Below, one piece after another: positions 9,311-17,991 of a DNA stretch of 64,000 bases. The position numbers were made by a program, and so were the translations under genes. The stretch is from assembly GCF_011044495.1 (NCBI RefSeq), contig NZ_CP049143.1, forward strand, positions 7,502,001-7,566,000, written 5' to 3'. The notes under the pieces are model-generated. The model had not been told where the DNA came from. It made no database searches and saw nothing but the letters and a program-made list of their open reading frames with translations. This DNA is from Roseimicrobium sp. ORNL1 (GTDB lineage Bacteria > Verrucomicrobiota > Verrucomicrobiia > Verrucomicrobiales > Verrucomicrobiaceae). Position 1 is the first letter of the stretch. Every line of letters starts with the position of its first letter.

Positions 9311-9772
9311 CTATGCCGCCTCAGCCGCCGCCGCACGCCGGCGATCCATGAACATCTTCACCGCCGTCTTCATGCGGCTCAGTACATAATAGACGGTCTG
9401 GCTGCGCAGGCGCACCAGCTCGGCGCCGATGATGCGCGGCACGAAATCCGCCGGCACTTCGAGCACATCCTGCAGCTTCGCGCCATTCAAGCCACGACAC
9501 AGGATGCTGGTCATGGCTTTCGTCAGTGTCTGCACCTTGGGCCCGAGGCTCACGGCGAAGTGCGCGCGGTCACCTTCATCCACGCGCAGGAAGATGCCGA
9601 CGGTATCCGTGCACTCTTCGTCCTTGCGCACGTCTTCGAGATCAAAACTCTCCCCCTCCTTGGGCCCGCACTTCGCGGCGCCATCGGACATCACGATCAG
9701 GTTCTCCCGCCGCTCCTGTTCAGGAAGGTGTTCGAAGAGATCGATAAGGTCGTGGAGCGGCTCGGGATACAT
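9311..9772 (-). CDS. sufE: SufE-family sulfur acceptor protein
   Basis: 153 aa, slightly longer than the usual 140. SufE accepts persulfide sulfur from the cysteine desulfurase SufS and passes it to the SufBCD scaffold for Fe-S cluster assembly. The conserved acceptor cysteine is Cys54 in EECTDTVGIFL, and the C-terminal helix LVRLRSQTVYYVLSRMK is typical of the family. The region before Cys54 is more acidic than usual. It lies about 120 bp downstream of a rhodanese-type sulfurtransferase on the same strand, which fits sulfur trafficking; no sufS or sufBCD genes are in the window. Confidence 0.88.
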   Translation of the reverse strand: MYPEPLHDLIDLFEHLPEQERRENLIVMSDGAAKCGPKEGESFDLEDVRKDEECTDTVGIFLRVDEGDRAHFAVSLGPKVQTLTKAMTSILCRGLNGAKLQDVLEVPADFVPRIIGAELVRLRSQTVYYVLSRMKTAVKMFMDRRRAAAAEAA

Positions 9773-9782
9773 GAGACTAAGT

Positions 9783-9893
9783 TAAGAATTAGAAGTGAGG
9801 GGTTATGAGTGAATACGTCTGGAATCAAGGGGGAAAGCACCGGTCAAAGTGCTGCCCCATAACTCCCAACCAATAACCCCTGACCCATCACTC
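9783..9893. repeat. Intergenic degenerate repeat with inverted halves
   Basis: Between sufE and the sulfurtransferase gene lies purine-rich DNA with units such as GGGGTTATGAGT. They face pyrimidine-rich units such as CATAACTCCCAACC and ATAACCCCTGACCC about 60 bp later, giving an imperfect inverted arrangement. Similar 'agttgagagttgagg' tails occur at 49374-49412. I see no gene. Such fillers appear repeatedly in intergenic DNA of this phylum (from memory). Confidence 0.45.
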
Positions 9894-9894
9894 T

Positions 9895-10761
<867 letters not shown>

Positions 10762-10996
10762 GGCGTGTTCAGTTGGGTTGGGAGAGCCAAGGTTGGGTGG
10801 TCAACATGCGTTATGCACTCGCGAAAGCAAGGCGCGTGAGCAGTACAGATATTCATGAAGCTCATGCACACACGTGAGCCGGGCGACTCCATCCTTTCAC
10901 GGAGATACGCGCCGCGATTCCACATGAGCCGCCGGGCTTTGTCCCCCTCTTGATTCCACCGATTCGCGCTTGCAGTCGCAGATGGTCTCTCGTTAC

Positions 10997-11010
10997 TGTT
11001 CTGGAGAACA
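10997..11010 (+). promoter_or_regulatory. Probable LexA operator (SOS box) of dinB
   Basis: TGTTCTGGAGAACA is a perfect 5-4-5 palindrome, TGTTC-N4-GAACA, centred 27 bp before the dinB start. It has the form I recall being reported for verrucomicrobial LexA, and dinB is a classic SOS gene. No lexA gene is in the window. Confidence 0.75.
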
Positions 11011-11030
11011 CCCGCAACTCCCCCACTCCC

Positions 11031-12107
11031 ATGCCGCGTGTCATTTTCCATGTCGATATGGACGCCTTCTTCGCGTCGATCGAGCAGCGGGATCATCCGG
11101 AGTACCTGGGCAAGCCGGTGATCGTGGGCTCGCCGCCGGATCGACGTGGCGTGGTGTGCGCAGCAAGCTATGAGGCACGCCAGTTCAAGGTGCGCTCCGC
11201 CATGCCTTCGCGGACCGCCGGCCGGCTCTGCCCGCACGGCATCTTCGTACGGCCACGCATGGAGGTTTATCGGGCCGAGTCCCAGGAGATCATGAAAATC
11301 CTCCGCGCGGTGACACCCAAGGTGGAACGCGTCTCCGTGGACGAGGCCTACCTGGAAGTAGCCGAGCTCCCCGAAGGTACAGACACCGACACCGCACTGG
11401 AAGCCGCAGTGCCGGTGGCACGCGAGATCAAGCGCCGCATCCAGGAGGAGCGCCATCTCAGCGCCAGTGTCGGCATCGCCTCGAACAAATTTCTTGCGAA
11501 GCTCGGCAGCGATTTCCAGAAACCAAACGGTCTCACGCTGATCCGGGAGAAGGACAAGGTGGCCTTCCTGCGGCCACTCTCCGTGCGTTCCATCCATGGC
11601 GTAGGCCCCGTCACAGCACAAAGCCTGACGGATCGCGGTCTGCACACCATTGGCGATATCCAGGACACGGAGATGGATCTCTCCCCGATGGTAGGATCAT
11701 GGGCGGAGACCTTGAAACACCGTGCCATGGGCATCGATGATCGCCCCGTGGATCTCAGCGAGGATCGCAAGAGCATCAGCGCAGAGAACACCTTCCTCGA
11801 TGATACGGACGATCGTCCCACCTTGCGTGCTGCACTGAAGGAACTTGCTGCAGACGTGGCTGAGACACTGGAAAAGCACGCGCTCGCCGCACTGACCGTG
11901 CAGGTGAAGGTGCGCTACAGCGACTTCTCCACGCTCACGCGGCAGGTGCGTCTGACCGATCCCATTGCAAATACCGCGGACATCTATCGGCTCGCATGCC
12001 ATCTGCTGGCGCGACATCAGTTGGTGACCAAGCCACTGCGGCTTATCGGCATCGGGGTTTCTACTTTGGTACCACCGATGCGTGAGCAGCTTCTGCTTTC
12101 GATCTGA
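11031..12107 (+). CDS. dinB: DNA polymerase IV (Y-family translesion polymerase)
   Basis: 358 aa. Catalytic acidic residues are visible: Asp9 and Asp11 in HVDMDAFFAS, and Asp104-Glu105 in SVDEAYLEV. Palm, finger and little-finger domains are complete, with the HhH region near 170-200 (SIHGVGPVTAQSL). The last residues EQLLLSI resemble a weak beta-clamp binding peptide. The enzyme copies past damaged bases at low fidelity. I chose the ATG at 11031 because family homology begins there; the frame is open back to 10950, but that stretch contains the SOS box. Expression is likely DNA-damage-inducible. Confidence 0.95.
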   Translation: MPRVIFHVDMDAFFASIEQRDHPEYLGKPVIVGSPPDRRGVVCAASYEARQFKVRSAMPSRTAGRLCPHGIFVRPRMEVYRAESQEIMKILRAVTPKVERVSVDEAYLEVAELPEGTDTDTALEAAVPVAREIKRRIQEERHLSASVGIASNKFLAKLGSDFQKPNGLTLIREKDKVAFLRPLSVRSIHGVGPVTAQSLTDRGLHTIGDIQDTEMDLSPMVGSWAETLKHRAMGIDDRPVDLSEDRKSISAENTFLDDTDDRPTLRAALKELAADVAETLEKHALAALTVQVKVRYSDFSTLTRQVRLTDPIANTADIYRLACHLLARHQLVTKPLRLIGIGVSTLVPPMREQLLLSI

Positions 12108-12189
12108 ACAAATCAGGGCAGTCTGCAAGCACAACCATGGCGGTGTGGGAGCCCGATCCCTTTGGGTTAACCACAAACCCCAAACCACC

Positions 12190-12600
12190 ATGAAAAATCC
12201 ATTCTCCAAACTGAACCGATGGTGCATCGCTGCTGGATTGAGTGCCACCTGTCTCGCAGCGCCGTTTACTGCGTCCGCGGAACCGAACATCGGTGACATT
12301 CTGAAGGAGCAGGCGCGCCGCGAGTTGAACAAGGAGTACGATCGCAAGAATGATCGCGATCGTGATCGTGATTTTGACCGCGATCATTCTCGTGACCGTC
12401 GGAACTCCGATGATCGCTATCGAGATTCCACAGACGCCGCGGTGCAGCGTGCGCTTTCCCGTCGTGGCTACTATGACGGCCCCGCCGATGGCAGCCTGGG
12501 CTCCAGCAGCCGCCGCGCCATCTCACGCTACCAGCGGGACAATGGCCTGCAGGTGACCGGAACGGTGACCCCGGGCCTCCTGCGCGCGCTACGAATCTAG
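12190..12600 (+). CDS. Secreted peptidoglycan-binding domain protein (short paralogue)
   Basis: 136 aa. A signal peptide (about 1-29, ending in ASA) is followed by a highly charged linker of Asp-Arg repeats (about 50-75) and a C-terminal PG_binding_1 domain (about 78-136, with AVQRALSRRGYYDG and the helix RRAISRYQRDNGL). The domain is a three-helix fold that binds peptidoglycan peptides or glycans; no catalytic domain is attached. It is a paralogue of the gene at 12810 and has its own terminator, so the pair look like separate transcripts. Confidence 0.85.
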   Translation: MKNPFSKLNRWCIAAGLSATCLAAPFTASAEPNIGDILKEQARRELNKEYDRKNDRDRDRDFDRDHSRDRRNSDDRYRDSTDAAVQRALSRRGYYDGPADGSLGSSSRRAISRYQRDNGLQVTGTVTPGLLRALRI

Positions 12601-12661
12601 GCTGATGCACCAGCAAGCATCCACATTTGCACCATGATATGGTGTGATGCAGTAAAATATG

Positions 12662-12701
12662 CAGCCCTCCTTCCCACCGGGAAGGAGGGCTGTGTGTTTT
12701 T
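12662..12701 (+). terminator. Strong rho-independent terminator
   Basis: A 14-bp GC-rich stem (CAGCCCTCCTTCCC and its complement) closes a three-base loop and is followed by a GTGTGTTTTT tail. It terminates the upstream peptidoglycan-binding gene. Confidence 0.9.
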
Positions 12702-12809
12702 GAGCGCCGCCACACTCATTGCAAAAAGTCGCATGGGGTTTGAAGACGCAACCGGGTCGCCCCGTCAAAGCGATTCGTTAGGCAACCCGAATCAAATCAA
12801 CCCCCCGTT

Positions 12810-13388
12810 ATGAAAATCACCTCATCAAACCTCAGCCGCTTTTTGACTACTGCCACCATGGTAGGCGTCGCCTGCCTGGCACTGCCGGCGACATCGAAGG
12901 CTGACCCGTTCGACTTTCTGAAGAAGAAGCAGAAGAAGATCGAGGATAAGTTCGACCGCGATCGCCACGATCATGATCATGATCACGATGACCACCATCA
13001 TCATGGCGACCGTGATCGGGATGACCGCTACCGTCGCTACACCGCTGCTCCCCGCTCGAGCTTTGTGATCACCTTTGGCAGCGGCTATGCTGGCCAGGGC
13101 TACTACTACGGTCCTGCCAATGCGCCGTACTACTACCAGACTCCCGGTGTCGTGTACTACCGCAGCCGTGAGGCCGTGCCACGCCAGTACTACCCACGTG
13201 ATTGGCAGGTGGACTCCACCGACATGAAGGTGCAGCGCGCCCTGGCCCGCCGTGGTTATTACAATGGCCCCATCGACGGCAGCCTCGGCCCCGGCAGCCG
13301 CAATGCCATCGCGCGCTATCAGCGCGAGCGCGGCCTGCCCGTCACCGGTTCGGTGACTTCCAGCCTGCTGCGTTCGCTGGGCATCTGA
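12810..13388 (+). CDS. Secreted His/Asp-rich peptidoglycan-binding protein
   Basis: 192 aa. A signal peptide (about 1-31) is followed by a Lys-rich helix and a stretch at about 49-76 made almost entirely of His, Asp and Arg. A Tyr/Gly-rich segment (about 85-135) comes next, and the C-terminal PG_binding_1 domain (about 138-192) is closely similar to that of the preceding gene. The HDHDHDHDDHHHH run could bind zinc, copper or nickel. I infer an envelope protein held on peptidoglycan that buffers or senses metal; the metal role is a guess from composition. It is followed by its own terminator. Confidence 0.85.
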   Translation: MKITSSNLSRFLTTATMVGVACLALPATSKADPFDFLKKKQKKIEDKFDRDRHDHDHDHDDHHHHGDRDRDDRYRRYTAAPRSSFVITFGSGYAGQGYYYGPANAPYYYQTPGVVYYRSREAVPRQYYPRDWQVDSTDMKVQRALARRGYYNGPIDGSLGPGSRNAIARYQRERGLPVTGSVTSSLLRSLGI

Positions 13389-13432
13389 ATCTGAATTTCT
13401 CCTGCTTGGTAGAGCAGATCTGAAAACCCAAA

Positions 13433-13463
13433 GGGCCTCCCTCACCACGAGGGAGGCCCGTTT
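13433..13463 (+). terminator. Rho-independent terminator
   Basis: An 11-bp stem (GGGCCTCCCTC with GAGGGAGGCCC) closes an ACCAC loop and is followed by GTTTC. It ends the His/Asp-rich protein gene, 57 bp before the hybrid kinase gene. Confidence 0.85.
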
Positions 13464-13519
13464 CATTTATTTGAATAGGGCGAAATATTCAAAGAGGCGA
13501 AACAGCACTCGATTTCAAC

Positions 13520-16500
13520 ATGGCACGCGATTATGGTAATTATCAGATCATGGCCGAGGCCGACCGACTATTCCCGACTGCGGATCAGCATCACCGGGCA
13601 CGCCTGCTCGTCGTTGCTTGCGGGGGCATGGTGGCGCTGCTCGGCCTGATCGTGATGACGGGCTGGTTCTTCCAGCAACAGGTCATCATCCAGATTCGTG
13701 GGAATTTCGCCGTAATGCAGTTTCTCACTGCCGTGTGCTTTGTCCTGGTGGGCGTGGCCCTGCTGGCGCGGGGTCTTGAACGGCAAAGAGTCTCGGCCGT
13801 GCTTGGCCTGCTTACCGGGATCATCGGCTGGCTCCTGTGCCTGGAGTATTTCCTGGGCCACGATTTCGGTTTTGAACTGCTTGCCAACCGGCTGCCTCAC
13901 ACCGCGGATCATGTGAGCAACCTCCGGCCTTCCCCGCCTTCCGCGCTGTGTTTTGCCCTGTGTGGCACCGCGCTGGCGGTGCTGGCCTCGCCCCGGCTTC
14001 GTCTCCTCCACTGCCCGGTGGGGTGGGTGGCGGGCGCCTGCACCCTGTCACTGAGTCTCGTGGCTCTGGTGGGATATGCCATCGGACTCACGGGGACGTA
14101 TGCCTGGGGTCAGTTCACCGGCATGGCACTTCACAGCGCGGTGGGTGTCGTGATCCTCTCCGTCGGCCTGCTGGCCGCGACACTGCGTGATTTCAGAGGG
14201 AAGACGCCGCAGGATCATCCGTGGTTCCCCGTGCCCTTCGCGGTGGCAGGTACCGTCGCCACCATCCTGCTCTGGCAGGCTCTGCTGGCGGATCAGCGCA
14301 ACTCCCAGGTAGCGGAGGCCGACATGATGGCCAGGAACCTCGTAAGCTCAGTGCGTGAGCAGTTGGGCTCCCGGCTACGGGCCATCGACCGCATGGCCCA
14401 GCGTTGGGAAGTCCGTGAGGGAACGCCCCAAAATGAATGGGAGCAGGATGCCATGGCGTACCTCCGCGATGAAAAGGTCTTCGACTCCATTGAGCGTGTG
14501 GACGCGGATGGACAGAGTCGCTGGATCACGCCAGACAGGCAGCATTCCATCACCGTTGGGGTGCCGGAAGGCACCCGGCAGGCCATCCAGGAAATGACCA
14601 CGCTGGCCCGTGAGTCCTCCTCACGAGCGCTGTCACCCGTCGTGCCCATCTCGGACGGACGCCCCTGCATGCTGGTCTGCCGGCCATTGTTTCCAGGAGG
14701 CAAGTTCGACGGCTACATCCTCGTCGCGATCGACGTGAAACGGCTTCTCACAGAGATGCTCGTGCAATCGCATGCTGAGGGCTACCTCGTGTCTGTGGCG
14801 GAAGATGGAAACCCCATCTTCAGCAGCGTGCCCGGCATGCCCGAAGTAGAGAATCCAGAGGCACGGGCCACGTTTGAAACACTGACCCGGCGCTGGGATG
14901 TCTCCCTGGAGCCGCGCAACGACATTGTCAGCAAGCAGAGCCGCCTGCCCAATCTCATCCTGGTCACCGGGCTTGGCTTCACCGCGCTGCTGGCTCTTTC
15001 GGCAGTAGCCCTGAGGATGATGCGCAGCCACGCCAGGGCCACCTACCAGGCGAACACAAGCCTGCGTACGGAAATGCAGGAACGACTGGAGGTGCAGAAG
15101 CGGCTCCGCGAAAGTGAGGCAAAACTGCAGGCAGTGCTGGACTCCGCCACCGGGGTTGCAGTGATAGGCGTGGACGCCACCGGCACCATCACCTTTTTCA
15201 ACAGGGGCGCTGAAGAGCTGCTTGGCTATCAGGCGGAGGAGATGGTAGGACAACATACACCCGCCATTTTTCACTCTGCAGATGAGGTGAAGGCACGCGG
15301 AGAGGAGCTCACCCGGACCCTCGCGCGCGAGGTGCAGGGTTTCGAGGTGTTCGTCGCGCTGCCCAGAAGGGATGGTGTCGAGCGCCGGGAGTGGACCTAT
15401 GTATGCAAGGACGGCACACACAAGACGGTGGAACTCACCGTGACCCTGATACGGGACGCTGTGGGCCATGCCATCGGATCCCTGGGCACGGCAGTCGACA
15501 TCACGGAACGCAAGCGCATGGAGGAACGCCTGCGCAAGACCGTCCGGGCTGAGCAAACGGCACGCGCGCTTCTGGATGCCGCGGGACGCATCGCGAAGCT
15601 GGGACATTGGGAATTCCTCCTGGATGGTGGTGGCTTGAAGTGGTCGGACACCGCTTATGCCATTTATGAATTTGAGCCGGGCACACCGATCAAAGCAGAA
15701 GAGGCCCTCACACTCTTTGCCCCAGCTGAAAGGCCCATTGTCGAACGCGCCATCCAACAAGCGATGGTAGAGGGAGAAGTCTTCGATTTCGAAGCACGCA
15801 TCACGACCGGAAGGGGCCGCCAGCGCTGGATCCACATTCGCGGTGAGCCGGTCCGTGATCCCCTGGGCAACATCGTCTCCCTGCGCGGAGTCGTGCAGGA
15901 TGTGGATGAGCGTCACCAGGCGGCGGAACTGCTGACCCGCCGCAACTGGGAGCTGGAAGTGGCCACCGCGCAGGCCCAGGCCCACGCCAGGACGAAGGCC
16001 GAATTCCTGGCGAACATGAGCCACGAGATCCGCACGCCTCTGAACGCCATCATCGGGATGTCAGAGCTGTTGCATGACCTCAGCATGGATGAGCGGCAGC
16101 GCGAGTATGTGAATACCATCCGCGTGAGTGGCGATGCGCTGCTGGGAATCATCAATGACATTCTCGACTTCTCCAAGATCGAGGCCGGGCAGTTGCAGAT
16201 GGAGGTCATCCCGTTTGATCTTCGCGAATGCGTGGAGTCGTCCTTCGATCTGGTGTCCGGCCAGGCATCGCGGAAGAAGCTGGATCTCCTCTACTGGATC
16301 GAGCCCACCGTGCCTGCCTTCCTGCTGGGCGATCCTACCCGGCTTCGCCAGATCCTGGTAAACTTCATCTCCAACGCTGTGAAGTTCACCGAGCGGGGGG
16401 AAGTCTTCGTGCGCATCTGCCGCAAGAGCGCGCCAGATGTCCCGGACAAGCTGCACCTCTCCGTGCGCGACACCGGCATCGGCATTTCTCCGGAGCACCA

Positions 16501-17563
16501 GCACCGCCTCTTCCAGTCCTTCAGCCAGGTGGACTCCTCCACCAGTCGCAAGTACGGCGGCACGGGGCTGGGCCTGGCCATCTGCCACCGTCTCATCTCC
16601 ATGATGGAAGGAAGGGTGTGGGTGGAATCCGAACCCGGAAAAGGAGCCGACTTCCAATTTGAGATTCCGCTGCAGCCCACGGACTTCGCGCCGGCTCAAG
16701 TGTATCAGCGTGGTCATGATCGCGAACTCCAGGGCATGCGCGTGCTGGTGGTGGATGACAATGAAACCAACCGCTGGATCCTGGAAGCCCAGAGCAAGGC
16801 CTGGGGCATGGTGCCGCGCAGCACGGCTGCTCCCGCAGAGGCCCTGTCATGGATCGAACGAGGCGATCCCTTCGACATTGCGATCCTGGACGGCCACATG
16901 CCGGGCATGAACGGCTTTGAACTCGCGGAAAAGATCAACGCGCATGTGCCGCTGCAGCAAATGCCCGTGCTGGTACTCACCTCTCTGGGGGACTCCAGTG
17001 CCTCCGACAGCAGGCCCGGTGTCAGCACGGTCATCTCCAAGCCACTGAAGACCCAGGCCCTGTACGAGAGCCTCCTGCGCCTGCTGGGGAGTGACAAGAA
17101 CACGCCACGACGCAAGGCTGCTCCCGCCTCCAATCCGCAATGGGCGCTCGACTATCCGCTCAAGATTCTCGTGGCTGAAGACAACCCGGTAAATCAACGG
17201 GTCATCTCCCTGGTCCTCGAGAGGCTCGGCTACCGGCCGGAGATTGTGGCCAATGGTCTCGAAGTGCTCACGGCGCTGCAGCGCAAAAAGTATGATCTCA
17301 TCCTCATGGATGTGCAGATGCCGGAGATGGATGGACTCCAGGCCTCGCGTGAAATCTGCCGGCTTTACGATCGCGCCAGCCGGCCCCGCATCATCGCGCT
17401 GACAGCCAATGCGGTGGCAGGCGACAAGGATGATTGCCTGGCCGCCGGCATGGACAGCTATCTCAGCAAGCCCGTGCGAAGCCAGGAAATCGCCGAGGCG
17501 CTTCGCAAGACTTTCGAAGAAAGGCCCAAGGTGGCGACCCAGCCCGAAGCATCCACTCCTTAA
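13520..17563 (+). CDS. Hybrid sensor histidine kinase with two receiver domains
   Basis: 1347 aa. Order: about seven membrane helices (30-257), an extracytoplasmic sensor region (about 258-475, CHASE-like), another membrane helix (about 477-502), PAS (about 530-655), a second PAS-like domain (about 670-795), then HisKA with His835 in MSHEIRTPLNAIIGM. HATPase follows (about 945-1060), then REC1 with Asp1124 (AILDGHMPG) and REC2 with Asp1264 (LILMDVQMP). This is a BarA/TorS-like phosphorelay layout lacking its own HPt domain; the next gene supplies one. The alternative ATG at 13550 is possible. Likely the sensor for the polysaccharide locus around it, an inference from position. Confidence 0.93.
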   Translation: MARDYGNYQIMAEADRLFPTADQHHRARLLVVACGGMVALLGLIVMTGWFFQQQVIIQIRGNFAVMQFLTAVCFVLVGVALLARGLERQRVSAVLGLLTGIIGWLLCLEYFLGHDFGFELLANRLPHTADHVSNLRPSPPSALCFALCGTALAVLASPRLRLLHCPVGWVAGACTLSLSLVALVGYAIGLTGTYAWGQFTGMALHSAVGVVILSVGLLAATLRDFRGKTPQDHPWFPVPFAVAGTVATILLWQALLADQRNSQVAEADMMARNLVSSVREQLGSRLRAIDRMAQRWEVREGTPQNEWEQDAMAYLRDEKVFDSIERVDADGQSRWITPDRQHSITVGVPEGTRQAIQEMTTLARESSSRALSPVVPISDGRPCMLVCRPLFPGGKFDGYILVAIDVKRLLTEMLVQSHAEGYLVSVAEDGNPIFSSVPGMPEVENPEARATFETLTRRWDVSLEPRNDIVSKQSRLPNLILVTGLGFTALLALSAVALRMMRSHARATYQANTSLRTEMQERLEVQKRLRESEAKLQAVLDSATGVAVIGVDATGTITFFNRGAEELLGYQAEEMVGQHTPAIFHSADEVKARGEELTRTLAREVQGFEVFVALPRRDGVERREWTYVCKDGTHKTVELTVTLIRDAVGHAIGSLGTAVDITERKRMEERLRKTVRAEQTARALLDAAGRIAKLGHWEFLLDGGGLKWSDTAYAIYEFEPGTPIKAEEALTLFAPAERPIVERAIQQAMVEGEVFDFEARITTGRGRQRWIHIRGEPVRDPLGNIVSLRGVVQDVDERHQAAELLTRRNWELEVATAQAQAHARTKAEFLANMSHEIRTPLNAIIGMSELLHDLSMDERQREYVNTIRVSGDALLGIINDILDFSKIEAGQLQMEVIPFDLRECVESSFDLVSGQASRKKLDLLYWIEPTVPAFLLGDPTRLRQILVNFISNAVKFTERGEVFVRICRKSAPDVPDKLHLSVRDTGIGISPEHQHRLFQSFSQVDSSTSRKYGGTGLGLAICHRLISMMEGRVWVESEPGKGADFQFEIPLQPTDFAPAQVYQRGHDRELQGMRVLVVDDNETNRWILEAQSKAWGMVPRSTAAPAEALSWIERGDPFDIAILDGHMPGMNGFELAEKINAHVPLQQMPVLVLTSLGDSSASDSRPGVSTVISKPLKTQALYESLLRLLGSDKNTPRRKAAPASNPQWALDYPLKILVAEDNPVNQRVISLVLERLGYRPEIVANGLEVLTALQRKKYDLILMDVQMPEMDGLQASREICRLYDRASRPRIIALTANAVAGDKDDCLAAGMDSYLSKPVRSQEIAEALRKTFEERPKVATQPEASTP

Positions 17564-17610
17564 GGCGGTTGGCCTCGTCCCTTCCCCCAAAACTCAACCC
17601 TTCAGATCCG

Positions 17611-17985
17611 ATGTCTGCAACTCAACCTGCCGTGGTCGACGAAGATCAGTTTCTGCAATGCCTGACCGGCGAGACCGAAATCGATCAGGACCTTCTCCTT
17701 CTCTCCATGACCCAGTGTGAAGAAGCGCTCGCGGCCATGTCGCAGGCTCTTCACTCCGGCAATGACGCCGCCTGGCTGCAGGCCACCCACCGCGCCCGGG
17801 GCTTCTGTGGCACCATGGGATTCGCCCGCGCCGCCCATCTCTGGAACATCGCCGAATTTGAGGCGAAGACACCGGAGGCCCGCTCGGAATCGATGGCCGT
17901 CATACGCAATACCGTGGAAGAACTGCGCGCGGAACTGCGCGCGCGCGGCTACGAGATTCCCGACACATGCATTTCCCCCAGTTGA
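17611..17985 (+). CDS. HPt phosphotransfer protein
   Basis: 124 aa. A single HPt four-helix domain with the phospho-accepting His60 in ATHRARGFCGTMGFARA, close to the consensus H-x-[LA]-[KR]-G. It would shuttle phosphate from the receiver domains of the adjacent hybrid kinase to a final response regulator. The best local candidate for that end point is the single-domain receiver encoded at 24195-24578. The gap to the kinase gene is 47 bp, so co-transcription is likely. I chose the start at 17611; the frame is open to 17434 inside the kinase gene. Confidence 0.88.
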   Translation: MSATQPAVVDEDQFLQCLTGETEIDQDLLLLSMTQCEEALAAMSQALHSGNDAAWLQATHRARGFCGTMGFARAAHLWNIAEFEAKTPEARSESMAVIRNTVEELRAELRARGYEIPDTCISPS

Positions 17986-17991
17986 TCCCGC

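Noticed and set aside
14633-16024. 463-codon minus-strand open frame
   Set aside because: Lies wholly within the hybrid kinase gene in antisense; its composition (His/Gln/Leu-rich) is typical of a shadow frame in GC-rich DNA.
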